From contig NZ_JBNFTW010000002.1 in the NCBI RefSeq assembly GCF_049943955.1, positions 599,052-663,051 of the forward strand: a stretch of 64,000 nt of DNA, given 5' to 3'. This document shows positions 18,361 through 27,831 of the stretch, in pieces; within the stretch, counting starts at the first letter, position 1; each line of letters opens with the position of its first letter. Source of the DNA: Desulfosporosinus sp049943955. Its GTDB lineage: Bacteria > Bacillota > Desulfitobacteriia > Desulfitobacteriales > Desulfitobacteriaceae. The translations under genes were made by a program, and so were the position numbers. The notes below the pieces were generated by a model. It saw only the letters and a program-made list of their open reading frames with translations, was not told where the DNA came from and did no database searches.

Positions 18361-19173
18361 TTGACTGCTGAATCATCTGAACGTGCTTTATTTGAGCACT
18401 GTTTTTGGTTACAAGTTCTTGGCGACCATAGCCGATTCTTTTTAAAAGCTTTGGGACCTTCTGAAAAAGAAGAGATTAGTCGTGCACTTTATTTTATTCG
18501 CGAGTTTGACAGTCTTCTTGCTTTAGTCCGTAAGGGAACAGGTATGGGGGAATTACATAACTTTCACAACCACATTTGGCAGAAGGTACAGCAATTAAAG
18601 GATTTTAAGTTGCATTTAATCAGCCGCCAGCTGGAAGGTCAAATACGAATCAATTTAGAACCCTCGCTGATAAGCCATATGGTTAATGAACTGGAAGAAT
18701 ACCAAACATTACTGAGTTATATAGTCAAGGGGGAAACTGTTCCCTTGCTTCATCCGACCCATTACCACTTACTGTGGTTGTTAGATGCAATTGGTCATGC
18801 CGATACGATTACCATTTCACTTGATGTTGTGGAAGCATCCCTCAGAAACGAAAGTCAACGCTTTACTAAAGATTTCGAAGACAGCTATCGCAAAGCTCAT
18901 GAAATCAGGGGCTTAACAAGAGCAATGCGGGATTTTTCAGTTCTAACGACATTTAATCATGAGGCAGCAAATCAAATTCAGCAATTTATTCATTTTCTGA
19001 CTCTACTTTTAGAACGTCTTCTCAATAAATCAATTTTAGGAATGTTAGACCCGCTAATGCCGGACCATATGCTGCGGGAAGAGTGCTACTATTTGACAAA
19101 GCTATCACTTGTTACAGATGTAAGCAGCCCCTCTTGCGACCCAGGAAGAGCTAGAGTTATCGAAAAGCTTTGA
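18361..19173 (+). CDS. DUF2935 domain protein
   Basis: A 270-residue protein of the Firmicute DUF2935 family. It is almost all alpha-helical, with repeated helical-bundle halves. The first half starts ALFEHCFWLQVLGDHSRFF and the second has LLWLLDAIGHADTITISLD. Conserved His and Glu residues in such bundles suggest a metal site, but no activity is established. TTG at 18361 follows AAGGAGGTAGGATTTTAAC, a strong site. Single gene. Confidence 0.75.
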   Translation: MTAESSERALFEHCFWLQVLGDHSRFFLKALGPSEKEEISRALYFIREFDSLLALVRKGTGMGELHNFHNHIWQKVQQLKDFKLHLISRQLEGQIRINLEPSLISHMVNELEEYQTLLSYIVKGETVPLLHPTHYHLLWLLDAIGHADTITISLDVVEASLRNESQRFTKDFEDSYRKAHEIRGLTRAMRDFSVLTTFNHEAANQIQQFIHFLTLLLERLLNKSILGMLDPLMPDHMLREECYYLTKLSLVTDVSSPSCDPGRARVIEKL

Positions 19174-19361
19174 CATATGAGAGATGAAGGATAACATTGA
19201 AAAGTTTTTGACTGTTAAAACTTTAGGGTATTAGACTCTTCCGTATAATATTTATCATCGTGTATACAAATTGGATGGTTGAACAATGTATCATGTTGAG
19301 TGGTATAATAAGATATGAGAATATAATGGACAAATTATAAATGTTAGAAAGGTTGAAGGCA

Positions 19362-20546
19362 ATGATATCCAATAAAATGAAAGAGCAGGTCCAAAGCAGC
19401 TCGATTATTCGTGCAATGTTTGAGGAAGGAAAGAGATTGGCGGAAATTCACGGTGCAGAAAATGTTTTTGACTTCAGCCTCGGAAATCCAAGTGTTGAGC
19501 CCCCGGAAGATGTTAAGAAAGCAATCCTAGAAATATTAAATACAGAAAGCACCACTAAAATTCACGGCTACATGAATAATTCCGGATATGAAGACGTTAG
19601 GGCAACAATCGCCGACTCAATAAATGATAAATTTGGCACTGCCTTTGGACAGAAGAACATACTGATGACCGTCGGTGCAGCCGGCGGTATAAACGTTATT
19701 CTTAAAACGTTACTAAATCCTGGAGATGAAGTCATTACCTTTGCCCCATTTTTCGGAGAGTACCGAAATTATGTTAATAATTTTGAGGGCCAGCTGTTCG
19801 TAGTCTCCCCTAATACTCTTGATTTTCAACCAAATCTTGAGGAATTTAAGCAAAAAATTACTCCTAAAACTAAAGTGATCATTATAAATTCACCGAATAA
19901 TCCTACCGGTGTGGTTTATTCCGAAGAAACGATCCTTAACATGGCAGACATTTTAAGAGAAAAACAAAAAGAATTTGGCACCGATATTTATCTTTTTTCT
20001 GATGAACCCTACCGAGAATTGGCCTATGACCATGTAAAAGTTCCTTATGTAACTAAGTATTACGAAAACACAATTATCGGCTATTCATTTAGTAAGTCTC
20101 TTTCTTTGCCAGGGGAACGAATTGGCTATTTAGTTATTCCCGATCAGGCAGCAGATTTTGAAAATATACTGATAGCGGCAAATATCGCAAATCGTACCCT
20201 GGGTTATGTTAATGCGCCATCTCTATTCCAAAGAGTTGTGGCAAAATGTCTGAATGCTAAAGTGGATGTTGAGACCTACAATAAAAATCGTGAACTTTTC
20301 TATAACGGACTTTTATCTTACGGTTACCAATGTATTAAGCCTGAAGGTGCATTTTACTTGTTTATTAAAACCCCCCTCGACAATGACGTGGAATTCTGCA
20401 ATTTGGCCAAGCAGAAGAATATTCTTATTGTACCGGGAACTGCTTTTGGCTGCCCCGGCTATGCACGTATTGCTTATTGTGTTGCATATAAAACCATTGA
20501 GAACGCCTTGCCGGGATTCAAGGCGTTAATTGAAGACCTTCGATAA
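19362..20546 (+). CDS. PLP-dependent aminotransferase, class I (aspartate aminotransferase-like)
   Basis: A 394-residue fold-type I aminotransferase. Seen: NVFDFSLGNPSVEPPE, NSPNNPTGVVYSEE, FSDEPYRELAYD and the PLP lysine K245 in YSFSKSLSLPGERIGY. The substrate is not clear; this subgroup is common in clostridia and is annotated only generally. ATG at 19362 is chosen because the family starts MISxKMK and a GAAGG site precedes it. ATG at 19341 is in frame. A bidirectional terminator separates it from the convergent patatin gene. Confidence 0.85.
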   Translation: MISNKMKEQVQSSSIIRAMFEEGKRLAEIHGAENVFDFSLGNPSVEPPEDVKKAILEILNTESTTKIHGYMNNSGYEDVRATIADSINDKFGTAFGQKNILMTVGAAGGINVILKTLLNPGDEVITFAPFFGEYRNYVNNFEGQLFVVSPNTLDFQPNLEEFKQKITPKTKVIIINSPNNPTGVVYSEETILNMADILREKQKEFGTDIYLFSDEPYRELAYDHVKVPYVTKYYENTIIGYSFSKSLSLPGERIGYLVIPDQAADFENILIAANIANRTLGYVNAPSLFQRVVAKCLNAKVDVETYNKNRELFYNGLLSYGYQCIKPEGAFYLFIKTPLDNDVEFCNLAKQKNILIVPGTAFGCPGYARIAYCVAYKTIENALPGFKALIEDLR

Positions 20547-20612
20547 GCTATAAGTATCCCATATATCCTATTTGTCTTTCGATGATGAAAGATGACATCG
20601 TATTTAAATGCT

Positions 20613-20639
20613 AACTGCGGGCTTTCAAAGCCCGCAGTT
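20613..20639. terminator. Bidirectional terminator
   Basis: Stem AACTGCGGGCTT / AAGCCCGCAGTT with a tiny loop between convergent genes. Confidence 0.85.
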
Positions 20640-20677
20640 CATTTTTGTAGAGATAAAATCTGTTGGCAACCTCATGA

Positions 20678-21523
20678 CTAGGAAACAAACTCCAGGATTT
20701 TTTGGTAGACTTCTTTTGTGTCCAGATACCCGTTTTGCAATAATCCATGAAGCTTTTGCGGATTCTTTTCAATTCGACCAACCTCTAGGGTTTTAGATGG
20801 CCTGACGACAAGAGCCTGACCGCTACTCTCAAGCTGCTCAACATAATCCAGGGTGTCGTTGTAAATTTTATAGCGATTCAACATCGTTTCTACTAAGGAA
20901 GGGTACTTTCTGTAAGCTACTTTGAGGAATCCGGTGAATTTAGCCGGATTTTTCCTGTAGCCCCGATTTCTTGTTAAGACGATGACATTTTTAGAGTTGC
21001 CGTCCTGAATAGATTTGCGGATAGGTATGGAATCTGAGATCCCGCCATCTAATAATTCGTACCCTTTATAATGCACAATAGGAGATATAAGAGGCAGGGA
21101 AGCTGAGGCTCTTAAAGCCTGAAACTTATCACCAATTTCTTCTTTGGTTAAATAAACAGGTTTGCCGGTTTTACAATCTGTCGCACCTACTAAAAAATTA
21201 CAAGGAGAATTATAAAAGGTTTGAAAATCAAAAGCGACATGCTTATTAGGAACTTCGTCAAAGATGAAATCCATGCCAAAATACGATTTGCTGAGCAGAA
21301 GATTTCTTAGACTCATGTACCGCCAATCTTGCGCATAATTAATAATAACCTTCTCATTACGTCCACGCTGCTTCGAAATATAGGAAACAGCATTGCATGC
21401 GCCGGCGGATACGCCAATGATATAGTTGAAATAGAGATCGTTCTCCATAAAATATTCCAGAACTCCACAGGTATAGAGCCCTCTCATGCCTCCGCCCTCT
21501 AATACTAAGCCTATTTTTTCCAT
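20678..21523 (-). CDS. Patatin-like phospholipase
   Basis: A 281-residue cytosolic patatin-fold serine hydrolase, likely acting on phospholipid or other acyl esters. Seen: oxyanion loop LEGGGMRGLY, nucleophile elbow GVSAG (Ser39) and the catalytic aspartate in LLDGGISDSIP, so the Ser-Asp dyad is complete. It matches the YjjU-like single-domain type. GTG at 21532 is in frame, but ATG at 21523 lies 6 nt after GAGGTG and gives the usual N-terminus. Divergent from the ferredoxin-type gene. Confidence 0.88.
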   Translation of the reverse strand: MEKIGLVLEGGGMRGLYTCGVLEYFMENDLYFNYIIGVSAGACNAVSYISKQRGRNEKVIINYAQDWRYMSLRNLLLSKSYFGMDFIFDEVPNKHVAFDFQTFYNSPCNFLVGATDCKTGKPVYLTKEEIGDKFQALRASASLPLISPIVHYKGYELLDGGISDSIPIRKSIQDGNSKNVIVLTRNRGYRKNPAKFTGFLKVAYRKYPSLVETMLNRYKIYNDTLDYVEQLESSGQALVVRPSKTLEVGRIEKNPQKLHGLLQNGYLDTKEVYQKILEFVS

Positions 21524-21727
21524 AGCCTTCACCTCTGTAATATCAATTATTTATGCAAAGAAATTACATAATGCTGGAAACATTAGCGTTAGTTAACAAA
21601 CTTTAAGAGATCAAAATGACCCTCTAATCTCTTATTGGCAACAGTCTCCAAATTTATAGAAGAATATCCCATCTTGTACTATAATTAATTCTAGACTATT
21701 AAGTAAAGTACATAGAGGAGAGTATTC

Positions 21728-23008
21728 ATGGCACATAGAACGTTGAAATCAGGATATGAGCAATTAAGCGAACGTTTAAATCGGTTTCCGCAAGGGGCAC
21801 CGCCTACCGAGTATTTTTTTAAAATTCTTAAGGTTCTTATGAGCGAAAAAGAAGCTAGGATTATGTCCAAGCTGCCAATAAAGCCATTCACGGTTCAAGC
21901 TGCCAGTGAGGCCTTATCTATGGATTTAAAAGATACAGAAAAAATACTAATAGAACTTGCCTCCAGAGCCCTATTGTTGGATATTGAGGACCCCACAGGC
22001 GTAAGAACCTTTGTACTGCCGCCGCCAATGGCTGGCTTTTTTGAATTTTCTTTAATGCGGCTTAATGGGAACAGTAATCAAAGACTCCTTGCCGAACTAT
22101 TTTATCAGTACTTAAACGTGGAAGAGGATTTTGTTCGTGATTTATTTGTTACCGAAACGAAATTAGGCCGGATTTTTGTCAATGAACAAGCGTTAAGCAC
22201 TGTAAATGATCTTCATATCTTGGATTATGAACGAAGTAGTGAAATAATTAAAAAAGCCTCCCATATAGGAGTTGGCACATGTTATTGCAGACATAAGATG
22301 AGTCATCTTGGCAAGGCATGTGATGCTCCTCTGGAGATTTGTATGACGTTTGGAGGAACTGCAGCCAGCCTGATTAAATATGGTTATGCCAGAGAAATCA
22401 CCGTTTCCGAATGTATGAGTTTAATTGAAAAGGCTTATGATCATAATTTAGTCCAAATTGGAGAAAACGAACAAGAAGGTTTACCTTTTATATGCAATTG
22501 CTGCGGCTGTTGCTGTGAAGCGCTCTTGGCCATAAAACGGTTCGGAACCTTAAACACCATTAATACAACAAATTTCCTGCCAGAGGTAGACGAAGCCCGG
22601 TGCAAAGGCTGTGGAAGGTGTGTTCAAGCCTGCCCTGTGGGGGCCTTGTCCATTGAATCTCAAACGATAGGCGATAGCACAGTCCTTAAAAAAGTCAAAT
22701 TAGATGAGAATGTCTGCTTGGGATGCGGTGTTTGTGTGAGAAATTGTAATCATGGGGCCTTAAAGCTTAATCACAGGGATAAACGGGTAATAACACCTGT
22801 CAACTCCGTTCATCGTATCGTTTTGCAAAGTATTGAGAAAGGGCAGCTTCATAATCTCATCTTTGATAATCAGGCTTTGTTCAGTCACCGCGCCATGGCA
22901 GCAATTATGGGAGCAATCTTAAAAATGCCTCCCCTTAAACAAATGATGGCAAGTGAACAGGTCAAGTCCAAGTATTTATTAGCTCTAATAAAAAATTATA
23001 AGGTGTGA
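21728..23008 (+). CDS. Iron-sulfur protein with winged-helix-like N-terminus and two 4Fe-4S ferredoxin motifs
   Basis: A 426-residue cytosolic protein. The N-terminal 100 residues look like a winged-helix module (PFTVQAASEALSMDLKDTEKI). The middle has extra cysteine clusters, CYCRH and CNCCGCCCE. Near 285-350 are two ferredoxin motifs, CKGCGRCVQACPVGA and CLGCGVCVRNCNHGA. It probably carries at least two [4Fe-4S] clusters. Related proteins occur in anaerobes next to varied redox genes, but no reaction is established. GAGGAG lies before ATG at 21728. Single gene with a terminator after it. Confidence 0.75.
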   Translation: MAHRTLKSGYEQLSERLNRFPQGAPPTEYFFKILKVLMSEKEARIMSKLPIKPFTVQAASEALSMDLKDTEKILIELASRALLLDIEDPTGVRTFVLPPPMAGFFEFSLMRLNGNSNQRLLAELFYQYLNVEEDFVRDLFVTETKLGRIFVNEQALSTVNDLHILDYERSSEIIKKASHIGVGTCYCRHKMSHLGKACDAPLEICMTFGGTAASLIKYGYAREITVSECMSLIEKAYDHNLVQIGENEQEGLPFICNCCGCCCEALLAIKRFGTLNTINTTNFLPEVDEARCKGCGRCVQACPVGALSIESQTIGDSTVLKKVKLDENVCLGCGVCVRNCNHGALKLNHRDKRVITPVNSVHRIVLQSIEKGQLHNLIFDNQALFSHRAMAAIMGAILKMPPLKQMMASEQVKSKYLLALIKNYKV

Positions 23009-23034
23009 AAACAATTAGATAATCCTTATGCCAA

Positions 23035-23078
23035 CAAAGGAAGAGACTTTTAAAAAAAGTCCTTCCTTTGTCTATTTT
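23035..23078. terminator. Terminator between ferredoxin-type gene and nitroreductase
   Basis: Stem CAAAGGAAG-GACTTT / AAAGTC-TTCCTTTG, followed by TCTATTTT; convergent genes on both sides. Confidence 0.8.
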
Positions 23079-23124
23079 GATTAGTTTTGGATTTTTGGGA
23101 AGCATGCAGCAGGCATTGATAACA

Positions 23125-23742
23125 TTATACTTCTTTAAGGATTAGTTGCTCTAAATCAATTCTCGGGCGTGGTTGAGGGTTTTGATCAGGATAGCCAACA
23201 GGGATTAAGGCCACTACACGGTAGTTGTCACTCAAATCGAGGATTTTCTTAACCTTCTCTTGATCAAACATCATGATCCAGCACGTGCCAAGACCAAGAT
23301 CAACAGCTCGCAATGTAAGATGGTCAACAGCAATGGCGGCATTTAACCGCAAATAGCCTTCGGCGGCTGCCGGATCCATGGGTTTGCGTTTGGCGTAGGC
23401 ATCGGGGTCCATTTTTTCAAGAGGAGTATCATTAAAAGCTCCAGCTTCTTTAAGTTCTTGGGCTCTTGTTCCCATGCCTCCGAAGGACTCCATGTCCACA
23501 CAGCAGGCAATGACGACAGGTGCTTGGCTGACAAAGGGCAGCGGTGATGCTTCCGTCAGTTGGGCACGTGCAGCTTCACTTTTGATAACTACAAAGCGAG
23601 TAGGCTGAAGGTTACTGCCAGAGGGGGCAAGCCGAGCCGCTTCGATCAACTCTCTGATCGCTGTCTCAGGGACTGCATCTGTTTTGAATCGTCGAATACT
23701 CCGCCTGGTTTTCAGAGCAGCAAGTAATTCCATAGAATTCAT
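23125..23742 (-). CDS. Nitroreductase-family FMN oxidoreductase
   Basis: A 205-residue member of the nitroreductase family. It would use FMN and NAD(P)H to reduce nitro groups, quinones or similar substrates. Seen: the N-terminal flavin-phosphate motif TRRSIRRF, RLAPSGSNLQPTRFVV, and the C-terminal GLGTCWIMMF and IPVGYPDQNPQPRPR. Its true substrate is unknown. Two in-frame ATGs (23742 and 23733) lie close together. Confidence 0.88.
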   Translation of the reverse strand: MNSMELLAALKTRRSIRRFKTDAVPETAIRELIEAARLAPSGSNLQPTRFVVIKSEAARAQLTEASPLPFVSQAPVVIACCVDMESFGGMGTRAQELKEAGAFNDTPLEKMDPDAYAKRKPMDPAAAEGYLRLNAAIAVDHLTLRAVDLGLGTCWIMMFDQEKVKKILDLSDNYRVVALIPVGYPDQNPQPRPRIDLEQLILKEV

Positions 23743-24030
23743 CTTCTTTCTTCAAAACTAAAATTACTTTTTAAGTATTTTATCAGGCAAGGCATATCTT
23801 CTTAATCTTATCTACTTATATTTTAGGGGATTACCCCCTTATTTGCAAATTTTGCACTGACTATAAAAAATTGTAAGTTGTTAGTCATTTTGAAGAGAAA
23901 GTTTTGAGTAATTGGCAGTAATTAGAAGGTTATTGCTCTTAGTTGTCGAAATAGAAAAAAGCAATGATTATAATATAGCCCTGAGTAAAGCTGTTGTAAG
24001 AGATTAACTATTGAAATGGAGTGTCTGCCT

Positions 24031-25770
24031 ATGGAAAATAAAACGATGAATTCAAAATCGGTTATCAACTACGGGATTAGGTTTAAATTACAAGCTAGCT
24101 TTTTAGCCGTAATTATTATGACACTTTTTGTGGGGATAGTGGGGTATTATGGTATTTACCGACTTAATCAGAGCGCACAAGATCTGGGTGATCATTGGCT
24201 CAAGGCCACTAATGCCTTAGGACTGGTCGTTGAGGATACGGAAGATATGCAGAGGACGCTCCTATTGGGCTTTTCGGAACGAGGCGATGCGACGGCTTAT
24301 CAAGGTATTAAGTTCAGTTTTCTTAATAATAAAACGAAATGGGAAAATGATTTCACGACCTATAGCAGATATGTAACGAGCTCCGAGGGGTTAACCAGAA
24401 ATGAATCTATGAAAAAGGCATTCGATGCTTACATAACAGATGCCGATCAGGTTTGGAAGTTGATTGAAGATAATAACGACGAAGAGGCTCGATCTTTTTT
24501 AATCGATAAGAGTAAGGAAAGTTTTGACCAAGTAATTAAGGCTATGGAAGCTCAGATGTATTTTATGGATAAAGGAGGAGAACAAGCAGTTGCTGACGCC
24601 CAGCTCACAAATGCTACTGGCTTAAAGTTTCTGATTATTTTTATTGCAGTCGCTTTTATCCTCGGAATAGTGCTGACAATGTTATTGGCAAGAAACATCA
24701 GTCGGCCCCTTAATAAGGTCACGATGATTGCTCAATCCGTAGCCAATGGTGATTTAAAGGTTAGTATTCCAGAGATAAAAAATCGGGATGAGATAGGCGT
24801 TTTAGCACAAGCGGTGGGGGATATGGTTCGCTCACTAAGAGAAATTATCGGTGAAGTATTAAATCAGTCTGAGAGTGTAGCGGCAACGAGTGAAGAATTG
24901 TCGGCAGCCGCCGAAGAAGCGACTACTGCGAGTGAGCAAGTTTCCAATACTTTGGTTCAACTTACGACCGGCGTATCGAGTCAAGCATTATCGGTGAAGG
25001 ACACTAGTGTTGTCATCGAACAGATGTCTTCGAGTGCTCAACAGGTGGCTGCCAATACGGAGATTGTTAATCAAAGTAGTGAGAAAGCAGCACAAGCGGC
25101 TGATGTGGGATCTCTCCAGGTTGAAAATGCAGTGCAAAAAATCATACAAATTCGTGAAGTTTCGGTCCAAACCGCTGAGGCAGTATTTCACTTAGGCGAG
25201 CAATCGAAAGAGATTGGACAAATTGTTGATGTGATTCAGGGCATTTCGGATCAAACGAATTTATTAGCTTTAAATGCTGCCATTGAGGCGGCTCGAGCAG
25301 GTGAACATGGAAGGGGATTTGCAGTGGTAGCTGACGAGGTTAGAAAGTTAGCGGAACAATCTTCTTTATCTGCTACACAAATCGCATCTTTGATTGAAAC
25401 TATACAACGTGACACGGAACGGGTTGTTGAGGGGATGGAGAAAGGCAAAGATGAGGTCGATGCCGGTGTTGAAGCTGTAAATTTGGCAGGAAGTTCCTTT
25501 GGAACTATCGTCGAAGAGGTCAATACTGTCGTCAAACAAATCCAGGAAGTTATTTCTGTTGCTCAACAAATGGCCAGCGGAGCTGTTCATGCTGTGGAAT
25601 CTGTTAAAAGTATTGGAGTTATTGCTGAACAATCAGCTGCAAGGGTGGAAGAAGTTTCAGCAACTTCTGAGGAGCAAGCTGCAACAATGAGTTCTGTGAG
25701 TCAATCTGCCGAGGCCTTGGCAAAGCTTGGTGAAAGTTTGGCTTTACTGGTGAGCAAATTTAACGTTTAA
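24031..25770 (+). CDS. Methyl-accepting chemotaxis protein
   Basis: A 579-residue chemoreceptor. Order: TM1 (about 21-43), an extracytoplasmic helical sensor of about 155 residues (four-helix-bundle type), TM2 (about 202-223), HAMP (224-277) and a methyl-accepting signalling domain. The conserved hairpin tip region around residues 400-440 reads DQTNLLALNAAIEAARAGEH and continues GRGFAVVADEVRKLAEQS. The ligand is unknown. Start chosen at 24031, which lies 9 nt after GGAG. Single gene. Confidence 0.93.
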   Translation: MENKTMNSKSVINYGIRFKLQASFLAVIIMTLFVGIVGYYGIYRLNQSAQDLGDHWLKATNALGLVVEDTEDMQRTLLLGFSERGDATAYQGIKFSFLNNKTKWENDFTTYSRYVTSSEGLTRNESMKKAFDAYITDADQVWKLIEDNNDEEARSFLIDKSKESFDQVIKAMEAQMYFMDKGGEQAVADAQLTNATGLKFLIIFIAVAFILGIVLTMLLARNISRPLNKVTMIAQSVANGDLKVSIPEIKNRDEIGVLAQAVGDMVRSLREIIGEVLNQSESVAATSEELSAAAEEATTASEQVSNTLVQLTTGVSSQALSVKDTSVVIEQMSSSAQQVAANTEIVNQSSEKAAQAADVGSLQVENAVQKIIQIREVSVQTAEAVFHLGEQSKEIGQIVDVIQGISDQTNLLALNAAIEAARAGEHGRGFAVVADEVRKLAEQSSLSATQIASLIETIQRDTERVVEGMEKGKDEVDAGVEAVNLAGSSFGTIVEEVNTVVKQIQEVISVAQQMASGAVHAVESVKSIGVIAEQSAARVEEVSATSEEQAATMSSVSQSAEALAKLGESLALLVSKFNV

Positions 25771-25878
25771 CGTTTGTGAAGATGAAATTACAGTTTGCGC
25801 TAAAAGAAGTGGAGTTTTACGATTGGATAAAATTAGTTCTTAGGTTGGAATATGCTGCTAAAGTAAAGGAGGAAGTTT

Positions 25879-26088
25879 ATGGGGACAATGATTGCGGGAT
25901 TAACTCTGAATAAACTATTGATGTTGGGCCTGGGTGTTATTGCCGTGGGCTTTATACTTAAAAAGTTATTTAAGTTGGCAATCGCAGTACTTATAATTGC
26001 CGCACTTGTTTATTATGGCTTGCCTATAATTCATACTACATTGGCTCAATTCCCTAGATTCTCTGATATCCTGTTCGTGAATCTTTAA
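25879..26088 (+). CDS. Small membrane protein, unknown
   Basis: A 69-residue hydrophobic protein with two adjoining membrane segments (about 10-27 and 31-50) separated by KKLFK. AAAGGAGGAAGTTT precedes ATG, so translation is well supported. No family recognised. It lies 71 nt before the NhaC-family antiporter and may share its transcript. Confidence 0.6.
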   Translation: MGTMIAGLTLNKLLMLGLGVIAVGFILKKLFKLAIAVLIIAALVYYGLPIIHTTLAQFPRFSDILFVNL

Positions 26089-26159
26089 AAGGCCCTGCAT
26101 AGATTGCTTTTCAGCGCGGGATATTATAACAATAGCCTACGTTGAAAAGGGGTATTTAA

Positions 26160-27695
26160 ATGCATGGAACTGTATGGTCCTTGGTACCGTTTCTGGTGGT
26201 AATTCCACTGGCTCTATTCACTAGACAGGTCTTGCCGGGCTTAGTTGCTGGTTTGTTAATTGGAGCCTATATGATTAATCCTACACCATTAGGCGGGGTG
26301 GATACAGCACTTCAATACATTTTAAAAGAATTAGCTGTTTCTGACAATTTGCGTCTGATCGTCTTCATGTATGGTTTCGGAGCTTTCGTTGGCTTAGTTC
26401 GCATCACCGGAGGAGTCAGCGGTTTTGCTCAATATATGGAAACAAAGATTCATTCCGGACGAGGCGCCTTTATCGTAACTTGGTTATCGTCCTTCCTTAC
26501 CTTTATGGCGCCTGATTTTCGGATCATTACGGTGGGCCCGGTCATGAAACAGGTATTCTCGCGTCTTCAAGTTCCTGTCAATAAGGTAGCATTTGTGATT
26601 GATGCTACAGCGACACCTTTATGTGCGATTATGCCTCTAGGAACAGTCTTTATTGGTTATAGTATCGGATTGTTGGGGGTGGCGAGCCGGCATCAAGGGA
26701 TTCCTATGGCTCCTTATAATTTGTTTTTACTCAGCATTCCTTTTAACTTTTTTTCCTTGGCGATGCTTGCTTTTGCTTTAGGCTATACGTTCCTCAAAAG
26801 TGATAAAGCACAGGAAAAAAATTCCAGTGCTCAACCTGTTGAATCCATTGAGAAAATGAGGTCGATTGGTTCGGCGAAATTAGCTTTTGCGGAAACTTCG
26901 CTGGAATTGTCAATCCCTTCACCTATCTCCAAGGAAAGGAAAAAGAGAAGGCATGACTCTGGCGATGAACTATTTCCTGATCCGATAGAACTTGTCGCTC
27001 AAAAGGTAAAACCAGATGCTCTTAACCTTATAGTACCCTTAGCTCTTTTACTAACCTTAACATTATTTTTTACCTGGTGGGATGGCCATCTTCATTCTTC
27101 CAACATATTAGGGGCCTTTATCCAAGCTAATGCAGCAAAAGCGATGTTGGAAGCCTTGTTATCGACGCTGTTGTTCTCTTTTATTTGGTATGCCTTTCGA
27201 AAGGAACCTATCCAACGAACTCTTTTTGGTTTCATGCAAGGCGGCAATGAAATGATGGCTGTGAACGTTCTTTTAGTTTTTGTCTGGGCTGTTTCGGCAA
27301 TCTCTACAGATCTTGGGTTTGTTACTTATACGGAACAGACAGTGGGACGGTTAGTCCCGGCTGCGTTTATTGCACCGGCTTTTTTCGCACTGGGATGCAT
27401 GCTCTCCTATGTAATCGGCTCATCCTTCGGTACTTGGGGTATTTTATTGCCGCTGGGGTTTTCGCTGGCGACGACTGAACACGCAGCTTTACCCTTAATT
27501 GCAGGAGCCGTATTTGCCAGCGGTACGTTTGGCGGATTTGTATCTCCCCTAAGTGATAATACTGTGGCAATGGCAACTGTCATGAAAATCCCGGTTATGG
27601 ACTACGCAAAGTTAAAACTGCGTCTGGGACTTCTGGTTGCAGTTGTCTGCATGATCTTATATGGTCTCGTTGGCTGGTTTTATCGTGGGACATAA
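26160..27695 (+). CDS. NhaC-family Na+/H+ antiporter-like permease
   Basis: A 511-residue polytopic membrane protein of the NhaC family. It has about a dozen membrane segments, with a charged loop near 215-275 that splits the two halves (SKERKKRRHD). Seen: TRQVLPGLVAGLLIGAYM, TWLSSFLTFMAPDFRIITVGP, IDATATPLCAIMPLGTVFIG and the C-terminal FGGFVSPLSDNTVAMATV with its conserved asparagine. It may exchange Na+ for H+ or for an organic ion pair; the substrate is not determined. ATG at 26160 follows AAAAGGGG. Confidence 0.85.
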   Translation: MHGTVWSLVPFLVVIPLALFTRQVLPGLVAGLLIGAYMINPTPLGGVDTALQYILKELAVSDNLRLIVFMYGFGAFVGLVRITGGVSGFAQYMETKIHSGRGAFIVTWLSSFLTFMAPDFRIITVGPVMKQVFSRLQVPVNKVAFVIDATATPLCAIMPLGTVFIGYSIGLLGVASRHQGIPMAPYNLFLLSIPFNFFSLAMLAFALGYTFLKSDKAQEKNSSAQPVESIEKMRSIGSAKLAFAETSLELSIPSPISKERKKRRHDSGDELFPDPIELVAQKVKPDALNLIVPLALLLTLTLFFTWWDGHLHSSNILGAFIQANAAKAMLEALLSTLLFSFIWYAFRKEPIQRTLFGFMQGGNEMMAVNVLLVFVWAVSAISTDLGFVTYTEQTVGRLVPAAFIAPAFFALGCMLSYVIGSSFGTWGILLPLGFSLATTEHAALPLIAGAVFASGTFGGFVSPLSDNTVAMATVMKIPVMDYAKLKLRLGLLVAVVCMILYGLVGWFYRGT

Positions 27696-27720
27696 TTACA
27701 GGTATTTAGAGACGATTAAG

Positions 27721-27768
27721 GGGACGGTTCAAACAACACATTTTACAAGATGTTGTTTGAACCGTCCC
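27721..27768. repeat. Perfect 18-bp palindrome with GGGGACGGTTC core
   Basis: GGGACGGTTCAAACAACA / TGTTGTTTGAACCGTCCC around a 12-nt loop. The arms are perfect, and the GGGGACGGTTC core recurs in many clostridial genomes as a dispersed REP/MITE-like palindrome (knowledge of such repeats; not searched). It lies between two same-strand genes and may also act as a terminator, although no long T-run follows. Confidence 0.6.
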
Positions 27769-27831
27769 TAAATTATCCCATACCTTGCTGTAAATATAAT
27801 TGTTTTAATCAAGTTAGGAGGATTTCGTACC

